Origin: Bacteroidota bacterium
GTDB lineage: Bacteria > CLD3 > SB21
Reading direction: 5' to 3'
Assembly: GCA_020438245.1 (NCBI GenBank)
Contig: JAGQUY010000472.1
Location: 1-5,959 of the forward strand
Length of the DNA stretch: 5,959 bases
This document shows, one piece after another, positions 1 to 5,959 of this stretch; position 1 is the stretch's first letter; each line of letters begins with the position of its first letter. The notes beneath the pieces are model-generated. The model made no database searches. It was given only the letters and a program-made list of their open reading frames with translations, and was not told where the DNA came from. Position numbers and translations under genes: made by a program.

Positions 1-809
1 GAGTCAACCTCATCCACAATGGCATAGTGGTGACCCCTGGTTTGGACCATATCGTCCATAGAGATTGCCATATTGTCACGAAGATAATCGAAGCCGAACT
101 CATTGTTGGTGCCGTACGTGATGTCGCAGGCATATGCTTCCCTTCGCTGGCTCGGATTCATATCGTTGAGAATTACCCCAATGGAAAGGCCCAGATATTC
201 GTATACCTTTCCCATCCATTCGCGGTCTCGCTGGGCAAGATAGTCGTTGACGGTGACAAGGTGAACTCCACGACCCGCTAAGGCATTCAAATAAACCGGA
301 GCCACAGCGACAAGCGTTTTTCCTTCGCCTGTAGCCATTTCGGCAATTTTGCCCTGGTGAAGGACAATACCTCCAATCAACTGGACGTCGTAAGGTACCA
401 TGTCCCATGTAACCTCACGGCCACATACAAGAAAAGACTGGCCTTTTAGTCGTTTACAGGCTTGCTTGACGCACGCAAACGCCTCAGGCAACGTTTCCAA
501 GAGGATGACTTGTTCCGCGTCATATAGCGCCTTCTCGGCCGCTTTTACTTCATCGATAAGGCCCTTTGCTTTACTATGGTCTTCATTGTGGGTAATCTGT
601 TCCTTCAGTTGGTCGACGGCCTCTTGAAATTCTTTACAGTATTCCCGAATTCGAGATCTAAACTCATCGGTCTTTCCCCTCAGATCTTCCTCGCTGAGAG
701 AGGCAAATTCACCGTCCAGTCGATTGATTTCATCAACCAAGTAAGCGATCTTCTTGATATCACGATGGTGCTTATTACCGAGAATTTTCCCCAAGATATA
801 GTTGATCAT
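1..809 (-). CDS. secA: SecA preprotein translocase ATPase, N-terminal part (3' end outside window)
   Basis: SecA is the cytosolic motor ATPase that drives unfolded preproteins through the SecYEG channel. I translated the minus strand by hand: 269 codons are open from an ATG at 809 to the window edge, so the C-terminal two thirds are missing. Visible landmarks are the start MINYILGKILG, Walker A (MATGEGKT, residues 158-165, Lys164), VTVNDYLAQRD (185-195), TYGTNNEFGFDYLRDNM (231-247) and Walker B DEVD (266-269). The start is fixed by an in-frame TAA at 813-815 and by the match to SecA N-termini; a GGAG lies 13 bases upstream, rather far. Relative to E. coli SecA, about 43 residues are added between GKTDEF and LPEAF (charged, helical-looking) and about 13 before YDVQL. 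This pattern is familiar from Bacteroidetes/Chlorobi-type SecA. The gene follows the phosphoesterase after a 63-base gap. The family call is essentially certain. Confidence 0.97.
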   Translation of the reverse strand, partial: MINYILGKILGNKHHRDIKKIAYLVDEINRLDGEFASLSEEDLRGKTDEFRSRIREYCKEFQEAVDQLKEQITHNEDHSKAKGLIDEVKAAEKALYDAEQVILLETLPEAFACVKQACKRLKGQSFLVCGREVTWDMVPYDVQLIGGIVLHQGKIAEMATGEGKTLVAVAPVYLNALAGRGVHLVTVNDYLAQRDREWMGKVYEYLGLSIGVILNDMNPSQRREAYACDITYGTNNEFGFDYLRDNMAISMDDMVQTRGHHYAIVDEVD

Positions 810-872
810 CCGTTAAACGCGGCTCCAGATTGTTAAGTCAGATATTATAATTTGATGTAATTGCATATTTAT
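810..872 (-). promoter_or_regulatory. AT-rich gap before secA with possible -10 box
   Basis: This is the only intergenic gap of any size in the window. On the minus strand it holds a perfect TATAAT at 849-844, which would put a transcript start near 837 and leave a short leader before the secA ATG at 809. No convincing -35 hexamer lies 16-18 bases upstream (ATAAAT at the 17-base spacing). A near-palindrome, ATGTAATTGCAT at 855-866 (10 of 12 positions symmetric), sits just upstream of the -10. I see no stem-loop plus T-run that would terminate transcription from the phosphoesterase gene, so secA may also be read through from upstream. TATAAT can arise by chance in such AT-rich DNA. Confidence 0.3.
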
Positions 873-1583
873 CTATCGTCCCTTGAGAAGTCTTTCAGCG
901 AGAAATTGAGGGAGACCTCCTGCGAGAACTTTGTTCGCGGTGGCTTCCACATCGTATTCAGCCCGAATGGGCAGATACTCATGTGTATCGGTATCGAAAA
1001 CTCCAAAGCTTAATCTGGGATCCCCATCTCTGGGTTGGCCGACACTGCCAACGTTTATGATGTACCTCATTCCGGCGTCAAGTTTCAAGGTCAGTGGTTT
1101 GGAAACATCGTTGTGATAAATTTGCGGGAGATGCGAATGCCCAATAAAGCAAACCTCTTGCTCAAAATATTCAAATTGAGGAATGGCTTCATTCCAAGAG
1201 AAAATGTAGTGCCACTCTTCGGGCCTATACGGTGTAGAATGAACAAATAGTATATCCTGTTCCTCATGGCTCAGTGGGCGCTTTTGCAGGAATGCCAGGC
1301 TTTCTGAACTAAGGCGTTCCCGTGTCCAAAGGACGGCTTCTTTGGCAAGCGGATTGAAGTTTCTTGTGGCTTCAATGTTAACAGCTGCATGGTCATGATT
1401 GCCGAGCAGCACCACGTCTGCTGTTTCCCGAACCGCCACCACGCAAGCATCCGGATCCGGGCCGTATCCGACGATATCTCCCAGGCAGACCAATCGATCG
1501 ACATCAAGGGATTTAATGAGAGAAAGACACACGGTAAGTGCTTCCAAATTAGCGTGAATGTCAGAAATAATTGCGATTCGCAT
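873..1583 (-). CDS. Calcineurin-like metallophosphoesterase (Metallophos_2 / YfcE-like)
   Basis: This is a predicted soluble two-metal phosphoesterase of 236 residues; the substrate is unknown, as the family includes phosphodiesterases and protein phosphatases. The full metal-binding set is visible: DIH (Asp8, His10), GDIVGYGPDP (Asp36), GNHD (Asn62, His63), VHSTP (His115) and GHSHLP (His149, His151). The late NVGSVGQPRDGDPR stretch (177-190) is typical of the YfcE-like subgroup often annotated as a metallophosphoesterase-family or phosphodiesterase protein. I chose the ATG at 1583, which gives the usual MRIAIISDIHAN start. A TTG at 1595 overlapping the pfk stop would add four residues, but the only nearby GGAG (1600-1597) is one base from that TTG and 13 bases from the ATG. 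The gene starts 8 bases after pfk and is probably co-transcribed with it. No signal peptide is evident. The family call is firm and the function open. Confidence 0.93.
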   Translation of the reverse strand: MRIAIISDIHANLEALTVCLSLIKSLDVDRLVCLGDIVGYGPDPDACVVAVRETADVVLLGNHDHAAVNIEATRNFNPLAKEAVLWTRERLSSESLAFLQKRPLSHEEQDILFVHSTPYRPEEWHYIFSWNEAIPQFEYFEQEVCFIGHSHLPQIYHNDVSKPLTLKLDAGMRYIINVGSVGQPRDGDPRLSFGVFDTDTHEYLPIRAEYDVEATANKVLAGGLPQFLAERLLKGR

Positions 1584-1591
1584 GCGGTTGG

Positions 1592-2677
1592 TCAATCTCC
1601 AAAGCTAATGCCGATATCACGTGCGGCCAAGACGGTTTCACTGTCTTTTCGAACCAATCGCACTTTGTCAACGGCTTCCGCCACATCTACTTCCTGGAGC
1701 GCCTTACCTTTCAACGCAACCATTCGTCCAAATCGCTGGCGTTTCACCATGTCAACTGCAAATGTCCCCATTCGAGTTGCAAGAAGCCTGTCTGCATGAG
1801 ATGGCGGTCCTCCCCTCTGTAAATGTCCAAGAACGACACAGCGTGACTCAATATCCGCAATTTCTTCTATTTGTTGGCTCAACCAGTTTCCAATCCCGCC
1901 CAGTCTCTCGACACCGCCCAAATTCTGGGCTTCCGATTCAATAATGGAGTGTCTCCCGCCAAGCGGAACTGCACCTTCAGCAATGACCGTTATACTGTAA
2001 TGTTTGCCGTTTTCAATCAATTTGTTGATATGGTTGCAGACTTTGCCTACTTCAAAGGGAATTTCAGGTATCAAAATAATATCGACAGCGCCCGCCAGCC
2101 CCGCCTCCAACGCGATCCAACCCGCGTAACGCCCCATCACTTCCACGACCAAAGCGCGATGATGACTTCTCGCCGTCGTGTGAAGGCGGTCAATGGCGTC
2201 CACCGCAATGGCCAGGGCTGTATTATATCCGATGGTCGCGTCCGTGGCAAGGAGATCATTATCAATTGTCTTTGGAATTCCAACAATAGGAAGACCCTTT
2301 TGAAAAAGGCGATATCCAATAGATTGAGTCCCGTCTCCTCCCACCAGTATCAACGCGTCCAGGCCCAATTTATGAAAATTCGCTACGACCGTATCTGAGA
2401 TGTCTCTTATAACTTCTTCCCCGTTCTCTTCCACAACATACTTAAACGGATTTCCCCGATTGGTCGTGCCAAGAACAGTGCCGCCAAGTCCGAGTATTCC
2501 ATCCACATCTTTTATCGACAGGACTTGAGTTCTTTCTGTGTCGATCAATCCTTCAAAACCATCCTGTATACCAAGTACCTCCCATGACTGATTTTTGATA
2601 GCAGAAAGTGTGACAGCACGCACCACCGCATTTAATCCAGGACAGTCGCCGCCACCCGTGGAAATGCCTATTTTCAT
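1592..2677 (-). CDS. pfkA: 6-phosphofructokinase, group with Gly/Lys active-site signature
   Basis: Phosphorylates fructose 6-phosphate to fructose 1,6-bisphosphate, the committed step of glycolysis, in the cytosol. The 361-residue protein has the phosphoryl-donor loop GISTGGGDCPGLNAV (4-18), GGDGT (113-117), PKTIDND (135-141) with catalytic-base Asp139, MGRYAGWIA (181-189), Glu234 in AEGA, and HLQRGGPPSHADRLLATRMG (285-304) with His285 and Arg288 for the sugar phosphate. The residue equivalent to E. coli position 104 is Gly116, as in ATP enzymes. The one equivalent to position 124 is Lys136, as in pyrophosphate-dependent and mixed 'group III' enzymes. ATP use is more likely but not proven. 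It is about 40 residues longer than E. coli PfkA, with a longer section around residues 76-100. The ATG overlaps the Rieske stop by four bases (ATGA), and GAGGG (2688-2684) lies 6 bases upstream. Enzyme identity is very strong; donor choice is uncertain. Confidence 0.96.
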   Translation of the reverse strand: MKIGISTGGGDCPGLNAVVRAVTLSAIKNQSWEVLGIQDGFEGLIDTERTQVLSIKDVDGILGLGGTVLGTTNRGNPFKYVVEENGEEVIRDISDTVVANFHKLGLDALILVGGDGTQSIGYRLFQKGLPIVGIPKTIDNDLLATDATIGYNTALAIAVDAIDRLHTTARSHHRALVVEVMGRYAGWIALEAGLAGAVDIILIPEIPFEVGKVCNHINKLIENGKHYSITVIAEGAVPLGGRHSIIESEAQNLGGVERLGGIGNWLSQQIEEIADIESRCVVLGHLQRGGPPSHADRLLATRMGTFAVDMVKRQRFGRMVALKGKALQEVDVAEAVDKVRLVRKDSETVLAARDIGISFGD

Positions 2678-3135
2678 GATAAGCCCTCGAAAAAAATCAT
2701 TGCAAAATCGTTCGCTATATCAAACGAAACCGAATAGGATTTCAAGGGTTTTGTTGCGGGTCCGGTTACAACTGCACCGGTCGTTTCAAAGAGGGAAGCA
2801 TGGCAGGGGCACTCTAATCGGCCAAGAGATGAAATATAGCTCAGGGCGCAACCTTTGTGTGTGCAGATCCGACTCACTACCCGTAATTCATCGGCTTTTG
2901 TTCGTATTGCAATCAACTTATCCGGTACGTCCATGATAGAAAAAAATAGCTGACCGCCAACCTCACGCAGCGCTGGGCCTTTTGAGAACTGCAACAGGGC
3001 GACGCCGTTGTCAGCGTTGAGCACAACTTCAAGATTCTCTTCGTCTGGATTCCCGCAGCCGGTACTGGTCCACGCGCCCGCTGCAAGCGCTGTCACGATA
3101 GAAATGAATGCCCTTCTCGTCCACTTCCTCGTCAT
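2674..3135 (-). CDS. Exported Rieske 2Fe-2S protein with Tat-type signal, possible lipoprotein
   Basis: A 153-residue electron-transfer protein. The two Rieske boxes are intact: CTHKGC (91-96) and CPCHAS (109-114). By family knowledge Cys91, His93, Cys109 and His112 bind the 2Fe-2S cluster, while Cys96 and Cys111 form the stabilising disulphide of high-potential bc1/b6f-type Rieske proteins. A GPATKPLKSY segment (125-134) follows, as in that class. The N-terminus has twin arginines (TRRAFIS, Arg7-Arg8) and a short hydrophobic stretch to residue 23, as expected for Tat export of a folded cofactor protein. TSTGC at 23-27 resembles a lipobox (Cys27), though Ser at -3 is not standard. The mature protein would sit outside the cytoplasmic membrane. 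No cytochrome b or c1 is nearby, so it is not clearly petA/qcrA; an arsenite-oxidase-type small subunit is less likely. The start is supported by AAGGAG at 3151-3146. It overlaps the genes on both sides by four bases. Confidence 0.92.
   Translation of the reverse strand: MTRKWTRRAFISIVTALAAGAWTSTGCGNPDEENLEVVLNADNGVALLQFSKGPALREVGGQLFFSIMDVPDKLIAIRTKADELRVVSRICTHKGCALSYISSLGRLECPCHASLFETTGAVVTGPATKPLKSYSVSFDIANDFAMIFFEGLS
2684..2688 (-). promoter_or_regulatory. Shine-Dalgarno site for pfkA
   Basis: GAGGG on the minus strand ends six bases before the pfk ATG at 2677, inside the final codons of the Rieske gene. It supports the chosen start, which also gives the family-typical N-terminus MKIGISTGGGDCPG. 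Confidence 0.6.
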
Positions 3136-3908
3136 TCCTTGAGCGCTCCTTGTGTTAATCCGGCGATGATCTGCCGTTGGAATAGCAGGAACACGGCTAT
3201 CATAGGAATTGAAGCAATGCCGGCTCCGGCCATCAATCCAGCGACGCTAATATCCTGATAACTATGGAAAAAAGCCAGTCCAACTGGCAGAGTCCTCATC
3301 GCTGCAGAATCAACGAGGAGAAAAGGAAAGAGAAACTGGTTCCAGCTTTGGATAAACGTATATATTCCGAGCACGGCCAGCGCCGGCCGCGACATAGGCA
3401 TGACTATTCTGAATAGAATGGTATAGTCCCCGGCCCCATCCATTCTTGCAGATTCTTCAATGGAAACAGGCATTTTTTCAAAATGCTGTTTCATAAGGAA
3501 GAGACCAAGGGGCGTCACGGCCCAGGGTAAAATGAGAGCCCAATACGTATCAAGCCATCCAAGCGCACTTATGACTAAATAGAGCGGAATCATGAGTACC
3601 GGTACGGGAACTACAAGCGTGAGGATGATGGTCCAGAACATGGATTTCGAAAATATGGACTGATACCGCGCAAGATAAAAACCACCCATGGAGCATAGCA
3701 AAAGATTTAGAATTGTTATTGAAGCTGAAACAATAAGACTGTTCAGAAAATATCTTCCGAACAGCTCCGAGCTCCACACTTGAGTGAAGTAGTTGATACC
3801 AATGTCGTGAGGAGCCCCCAAAGCGCGTCCGATCATCCATGCCAAGGGAAAAAGAAAAAGAACCGATGAGAGGCCAAGAGCCAAGTACTGAATGGCAGGC
3901 TTGATCAT
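3132..3908 (-). CDS. Carbohydrate ABC transporter permease, MalG/UgpE type
   Basis: An inner-membrane permease subunit of a CUT1-type sugar or polyol importer, 258 residues and somewhat shorter than MalG (about 296). I see about six hydrophobic segments: 6-27, 53-80, 90-115, 121-139, 175-199 and 224-244. The cytoplasmic coupling loop that contacts the ATPase is clear: EESARMDGAG (151-160) followed by VMP (169-171), the EAA motif. The C-terminal GLTQGALKE matches the usual MalG-family ending. In this family a working importer also needs a MalF-type permease, a substrate-binding protein and an ATPase; none lies in the window, and both neighbours are unrelated. The ATG overlaps the serA stop (ATGA), with no good Shine-Dalgarno site before it, so translation is probably coupled to serA. 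The substrate cannot be told. Family call strong; the physiological role is unclear. Confidence 0.93.
   Translation of the reverse strand: MIKPAIQYLALGLSSVLFLFPLAWMIGRALGAPHDIGINYFTQVWSSELFGRYFLNSLIVSASITILNLLLCSMGGFYLARYQSIFSKSMFWTIILTLVVPVPVLMIPLYLVISALGWLDTYWALILPWAVTPLGLFLMKQHFEKMPVSIEESARMDGAGDYTILFRIVMPMSRPALAVLGIYTFIQSWNQFLFPFLLVDSAAMRTLPVGLAFFHSYQDISVAGLMAGAGIASIPMIAVFLLFQRQIIAGLTQGALKE
3146..3151 (-). promoter_or_regulatory. Shine-Dalgarno site for the Rieske gene
   Basis: The minus strand reads AAGGAG, ten bases before the ATG at 3135, inside the last codons of the permease gene. It supports the ATG that overlaps the permease stop and shows that the Rieske gene has its own ribosome entry in addition to possible coupling. 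Confidence 0.6.
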
Positions 3909-5518
3909 TCTTGATGCAGGCGTAACTCGTGGGGAAACGGAATCTTGTTCAGATCAATAAAGCACACATCCGTAAAACCGTTATCGGAAAGTTCTTCTTG
4001 AACGTCGAGTTTGACCTCTTGGTCAACATTCAGTATCGTCATGGCCTTTCCTCCCGGACCGCGACGCCCAAGGGCCATTTGAGCGATATTGATTCCGTGT
4101 GTCCCCAGTATGCTTCCAAGTCGTCCGATCATGCCTGGTTTATCGTCATTTGAAAATTTGAGTAACATGCCGTGGAGCTGTGAATCAAATGCATAGTCGT
4201 CAATTCCGACGAGTCTGGGATCACGTTTTCCATACAGAGTTCCGGCCAACGTGACTTCCCCATTGGACGACTTCACCTGAGCGCAAATCAGCTGACTGAA
4301 ATCCTGATGTTCCGTGCTTCTTACTTCGGTCACCGCAACTCCGTGTTTTGTCGCGATACCCGGTGCATTGATGATGTTAACGTTTTCCATCATTCGTCCA
4401 AACAGCCCTCCCAAATAGGCCCTCGTTAAAAGTTCCGTCGGATGATCAAGAATGTCACCGAAATATGTCAGTCGAACGGATTGGATAGAATCCTTGAGAA
4501 GTTCGCCACTCACAAATCCAAGTCGTGAGGACAGTGTGAGGAGCGACTCACTGCGAGAAAGAATTTCTGAAGACAGGGGCATCATATTCACTGCGCCGCG
4601 TATTGTCCGGCCGTTGAAGGCATCCAGTATTTGCTCGGCGATTTGGATAGCGACTTTCTCTTGCGCCTCTTCTGTCGATGCACCCAAATGGGGTGTGGCA
4701 ATGACTTGGGGCAATGAGAGCAATTCATGTTCCCCGGGCGGTTCCTGCGTAAAAACATCCAATGCGGCGCCTGCTACGTGACCGCTCCGGATGGCTTCAG
4801 CCAGTGAGGGTTCATGGATAATTCCGCCCCTGGCACAATTGATCAAACGAACACCTTTCTTGCAGAGTCCAATTGAGTCTTTGTTCAGTAAATTTTCAGT
4901 TGCCTTGTTCAATGGCGTGTGAACCGAAATGAAATCAGATGTTTGAAGCAACTCTTCCAGGCTCACGAGTTGAACACCGATTTTGATCGCTTCCTGTTGA
5001 GAATACACAGGATCAAAAGCCACCACTTCCATATTGAAGGATTTCATCCGGGTTGCGACTTCGCGCCCCACTTTTCCAATCCCTATGATACCAAGTCGCT
5101 TTTCAAACAGTTCTGTTCCGGTGTACTTATTTTTCTTCCACTCACCTGCCCGGACACTACGATCGGCCTGCGGTACACTGCGGGCCAAGGCCAGAATCAT
5201 GGCAACCGTATGCTCCGCCGTCGAAACCGTGTTTCCGCCGGGTGTATTCATGACTATAATACCTCGCTGCGTTGCCGCATCAACGTCGATATTATCGACG
5301 CCGGCACCCGCACGTCCGATTATTTTCAGACGATCGGCTTTTTCAATGAGTTTGGCCGTTATCTTGGTTGCGCTGCGCACCACCCATGCGTCATACTTTC
5401 CCGCAATATCCGACAGCTGATCCGGAGACAGATTCGTTCTAAAGTCGACTTCAAAATTCGATTTTAGTATATCAACACATGCGGCAGAAACGTCATCACT
5501 CACCAGTATGCGTCTCAA
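3905..5518 (-). CDS. serA: D-3-phosphoglycerate dehydrogenase, long form with ACT domain
   Basis: Oxidises 3-phosphoglycerate to 3-phosphohydroxypyruvate with NAD, the first step of serine synthesis. With the TTG start the protein is 537 residues, matching the long (M. tuberculosis-like, about 528) form. Order: split substrate domain (about 1-98 and 285-315), NAD-binding Rossmann domain with GIGKVG (146-151) and acidic Asp169, the catalytic set Arg230 (NCARGG), Glu259 (TQEPP) and His277 (TPHLGAST), an intervening allosteric domain (about 318-445), and a C-terminal ACT domain (about 450-537, DDKPGMIGRLGSILGTHGIN) that senses serine in this family. An ATG at 5716 would add 66 residues, but these lie wholly antiphase inside ftsH and have no homologous look. 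TTG at 5518-5516 has AGGAGG six bases upstream and gives MRRILVSDD, the expected N-terminus. It overlaps the ftsH end by 23 bases and the permease start by 4. The enzyme call is very strong. Confidence 0.97.
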   Translation of the reverse strand: MRRILVSDDVSAACVDILKSNFEVDFRTNLSPDQLSDIAGKYDAWVVRSATKITAKLIEKADRLKIIGRAGAGVDNIDVDAATQRGIIVMNTPGGNTVSTAEHTVAMILALARSVPQADRSVRAGEWKKNKYTGTELFEKRLGIIGIGKVGREVATRMKSFNMEVVAFDPVYSQQEAIKIGVQLVSLEELLQTSDFISVHTPLNKATENLLNKDSIGLCKKGVRLINCARGGIIHEPSLAEAIRSGHVAGAALDVFTQEPPGEHELLSLPQVIATPHLGASTEEAQEKVAIQIAEQILDAFNGRTIRGAVNMMPLSSEILSRSESLLTLSSRLGFVSGELLKDSIQSVRLTYFGDILDHPTELLTRAYLGGLFGRMMENVNIINAPGIATKHGVAVTEVRSTEHQDFSQLICAQVKSSNGEVTLAGTLYGKRDPRLVGIDDYAFDSQLHGMLLKFSNDDKPGMIGRLGSILGTHGINIAQMALGRRGPGGKAMTILNVDQEVKLDVQEELSDNGFTDVCFIDLNKIPFPHELRLHQE

Positions 5519-5959
5519 CGACAGCCTCCTCTCCGTTGCTATTTTCTGTTTTTTGGGCGGATCCGTTCCCATTGCTTCCGGGGCGCTGACCGAGGATCTC
5601 CTCAATCTGCTTTTTATCGATAACTTCTTTTTCGAGTAAACAGACTGCAAGTTCTTCGAGTTTATCCATTTTGCTAACCAAAAGCTGTTTGGTTTTTTCG
5701 TATGCGGCGTCAACAATGGCCTTGACCTCTTTGTCGATCATTTTAGCAGTGTCTTCGCTATAGGGCTTCATGGTGACTCCTCCCAGAAAATTCTCCCGGC
5801 CATTTTCCGTATACGACAAATTGCCCAATTTTTCCGACATACCATAGGTCGTCACCATTCGCGTTGCAATTTCGGTGACGCGTTCAAGATCGTTGGACGC
5901 ACCGGTAGATATGGCGCCGAATTTGACATATTCGGCAGCACGCCCGCCGAGGAGACTGC
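5496..5959 (-). CDS. ftsH: FtsH ATP-dependent zinc metalloprotease, C-terminal part (5' end outside window)
   Basis: FtsH is a membrane-anchored hexameric AAA+ protease that degrades misfolded membrane proteins and short-lived regulators. Only the last 153 residues, the end of the M41 peptidase domain, are in the window; the AAA+ module and HExxH site lie beyond it. Diagnostic stretches are LLGGRAAEYV (visible residues 2-11), STGASNDLERVTEIA (17-31), whose Asp23 corresponds to the third zinc ligand (Asp495 in E. coli), and MVTTYGMSEKLG (34-45), followed by the helical DKEVKAIVDAAYEKTKQLL region. The last roughly 28 residues are Asn/Gly/Glu-rich and probably disordered, as is common in FtsH tails. 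An internal ATG at 5858 is not the start, because the frame continues open with conserved sequence to the window edge. The stop (TGA at 5498-5496) lies inside serA. The call is very strong. Confidence 0.96.
   Translation of the reverse strand, partial: SLLGGRAAEYVKFGAISTGASNDLERVTEIATRMVTTYGMSEKLGNLSYTENGRENFLGGVTMKPYSEDTAKMIDKEVKAIVDAAYEKTKQLLVSKMDKLEELAVCLLEKEVIDKKQIEEILGQRPGSNGNGSAQKTENSNGEEAVVETHTGE
5525..5530 (-). promoter_or_regulatory. Shine-Dalgarno site for serA, inside ftsH
   Basis: The minus strand reads AGGAGG here, part of the longer purine run GGAGAGGAGG (5534-5525), with a 6-base spacer (CTGTCG) to the TTG at 5518. It is the best ribosome-binding site in the window and decides the serA start in favour of TTG over the distant upstream ATG. 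It lies within the last codons of ftsH, so ribosomes finishing ftsH would pass over it, which suggests translational coupling. Confidence 0.8.

Noticed and set aside
100..408. Minus-strand frame of 102 codons within the secA region
   Set aside because: It is out of frame with SecA, whose Walker A and DEVD motifs read clearly through the same bases.
810..872. Transcription terminator between the phosphoesterase and secA
   Set aside because: No GC-rich inverted repeat followed by a T-run was found on the minus strand in this gap.
1584..1595. TTG start for the phosphoesterase overlapping the pfk stop
   Set aside because: The GGAG is only one base from this TTG, and the family N-terminus begins at the ATG four codons later. 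It remains possible because the spacing to the ATG (13 bases) is long.
1871..2398. Plus-strand open frame (175 codons) opposite pfkA
   Set aside because: It lies antisense to conserved PFK motifs and its translation shows no domain; a shadow of the coding strand.
2674..3908. Permease plus Rieske gene as a new defence or mobile module
   Set aside because: There are no nuclease, integrase, toxin or repeat signatures, base composition looks like the neighbours, and the close overlaps with serA and pfkA argue for a resident operon rather than an insertion.
4919..5467. Long plus-strand open frame (182 codons) opposite serA
   Set aside because: It is antisense to the conserved NAD-binding and substrate domains of SerA, has no recognisable motif and has no independent support.
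5519..5716. A 66-residue N-terminal extension of SerA from an ATG at 5716
   Set aside because: It runs entirely inside the conserved ftsH end in another frame, is rich in Lys/Ser/Arg without a recognisable domain, and the TTG at 5518 has a far better ribosome-binding site and gives the family N-terminus.

Overview
The window is a tightly packed run of seven bacterial genes, all on the minus strand. In transcription order (right to left) they are ftsH (3' end only), serA, a MalG-type sugar ABC permease, a Rieske 2Fe-2S lipoprotein, a 6-phosphofructokinase, a calcineurin-like phosphoesterase and secA (5' end only). There are no tRNA or rRNA genes, CRISPR arrays, insertion sequences or obvious repeats. 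Plus-strand reading frames are shadows of these genes.

Organism: the base composition looks balanced, slightly below 50% GC by eye. The strongest lineage clue is SecA. Compared with E. coli SecA it carries about 43 extra residues before the LPEAF motif and about 13 before YDVQL, the latter including TWDMVPYDVQL. From memory, this arrangement is typical of Bacteroidetes/Chlorobi and related (FCB-group) bacteria. Good Shine-Dalgarno sites (AGGAGG before serA, AAGGAG before the Rieske gene) argue against a core Bacteroidetes genome, where such sites are rarely used. An FCB-affiliated or candidate-phylum bacterium is a reasonable guess, not a demonstrated assignment.

Layout: ftsH ends inside the start of serA (23-base overlap; serA probably starts at a TTG). 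serA/permease, permease/Rieske and Rieske/pfk each overlap by four bases (ATGA). The phosphoesterase begins 8 bases after pfk. A 63-base AT-rich gap with a possible -10 box separates it from secA. The first six genes therefore look like one co-transcribed, translationally coupled unit, and secA may have its own promoter.

Function: the unit mixes membrane proteolysis (FtsH), serine synthesis from 3-phosphoglycerate (SerA), upper glycolysis (PFK), one half of a sugar importer, an exported Rieske protein and a phosphoesterase. SerA and PFK both connect to glycolysis. The permease and Rieske protein have no visible partners (no MalF, binding protein, ATPase or cytochrome b), and these two are the puzzling members. 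I see no clear novel defence or mobile system. The main points of interest are these two orphan genes in an otherwise housekeeping operon and the mixed signature of the PFK active site.
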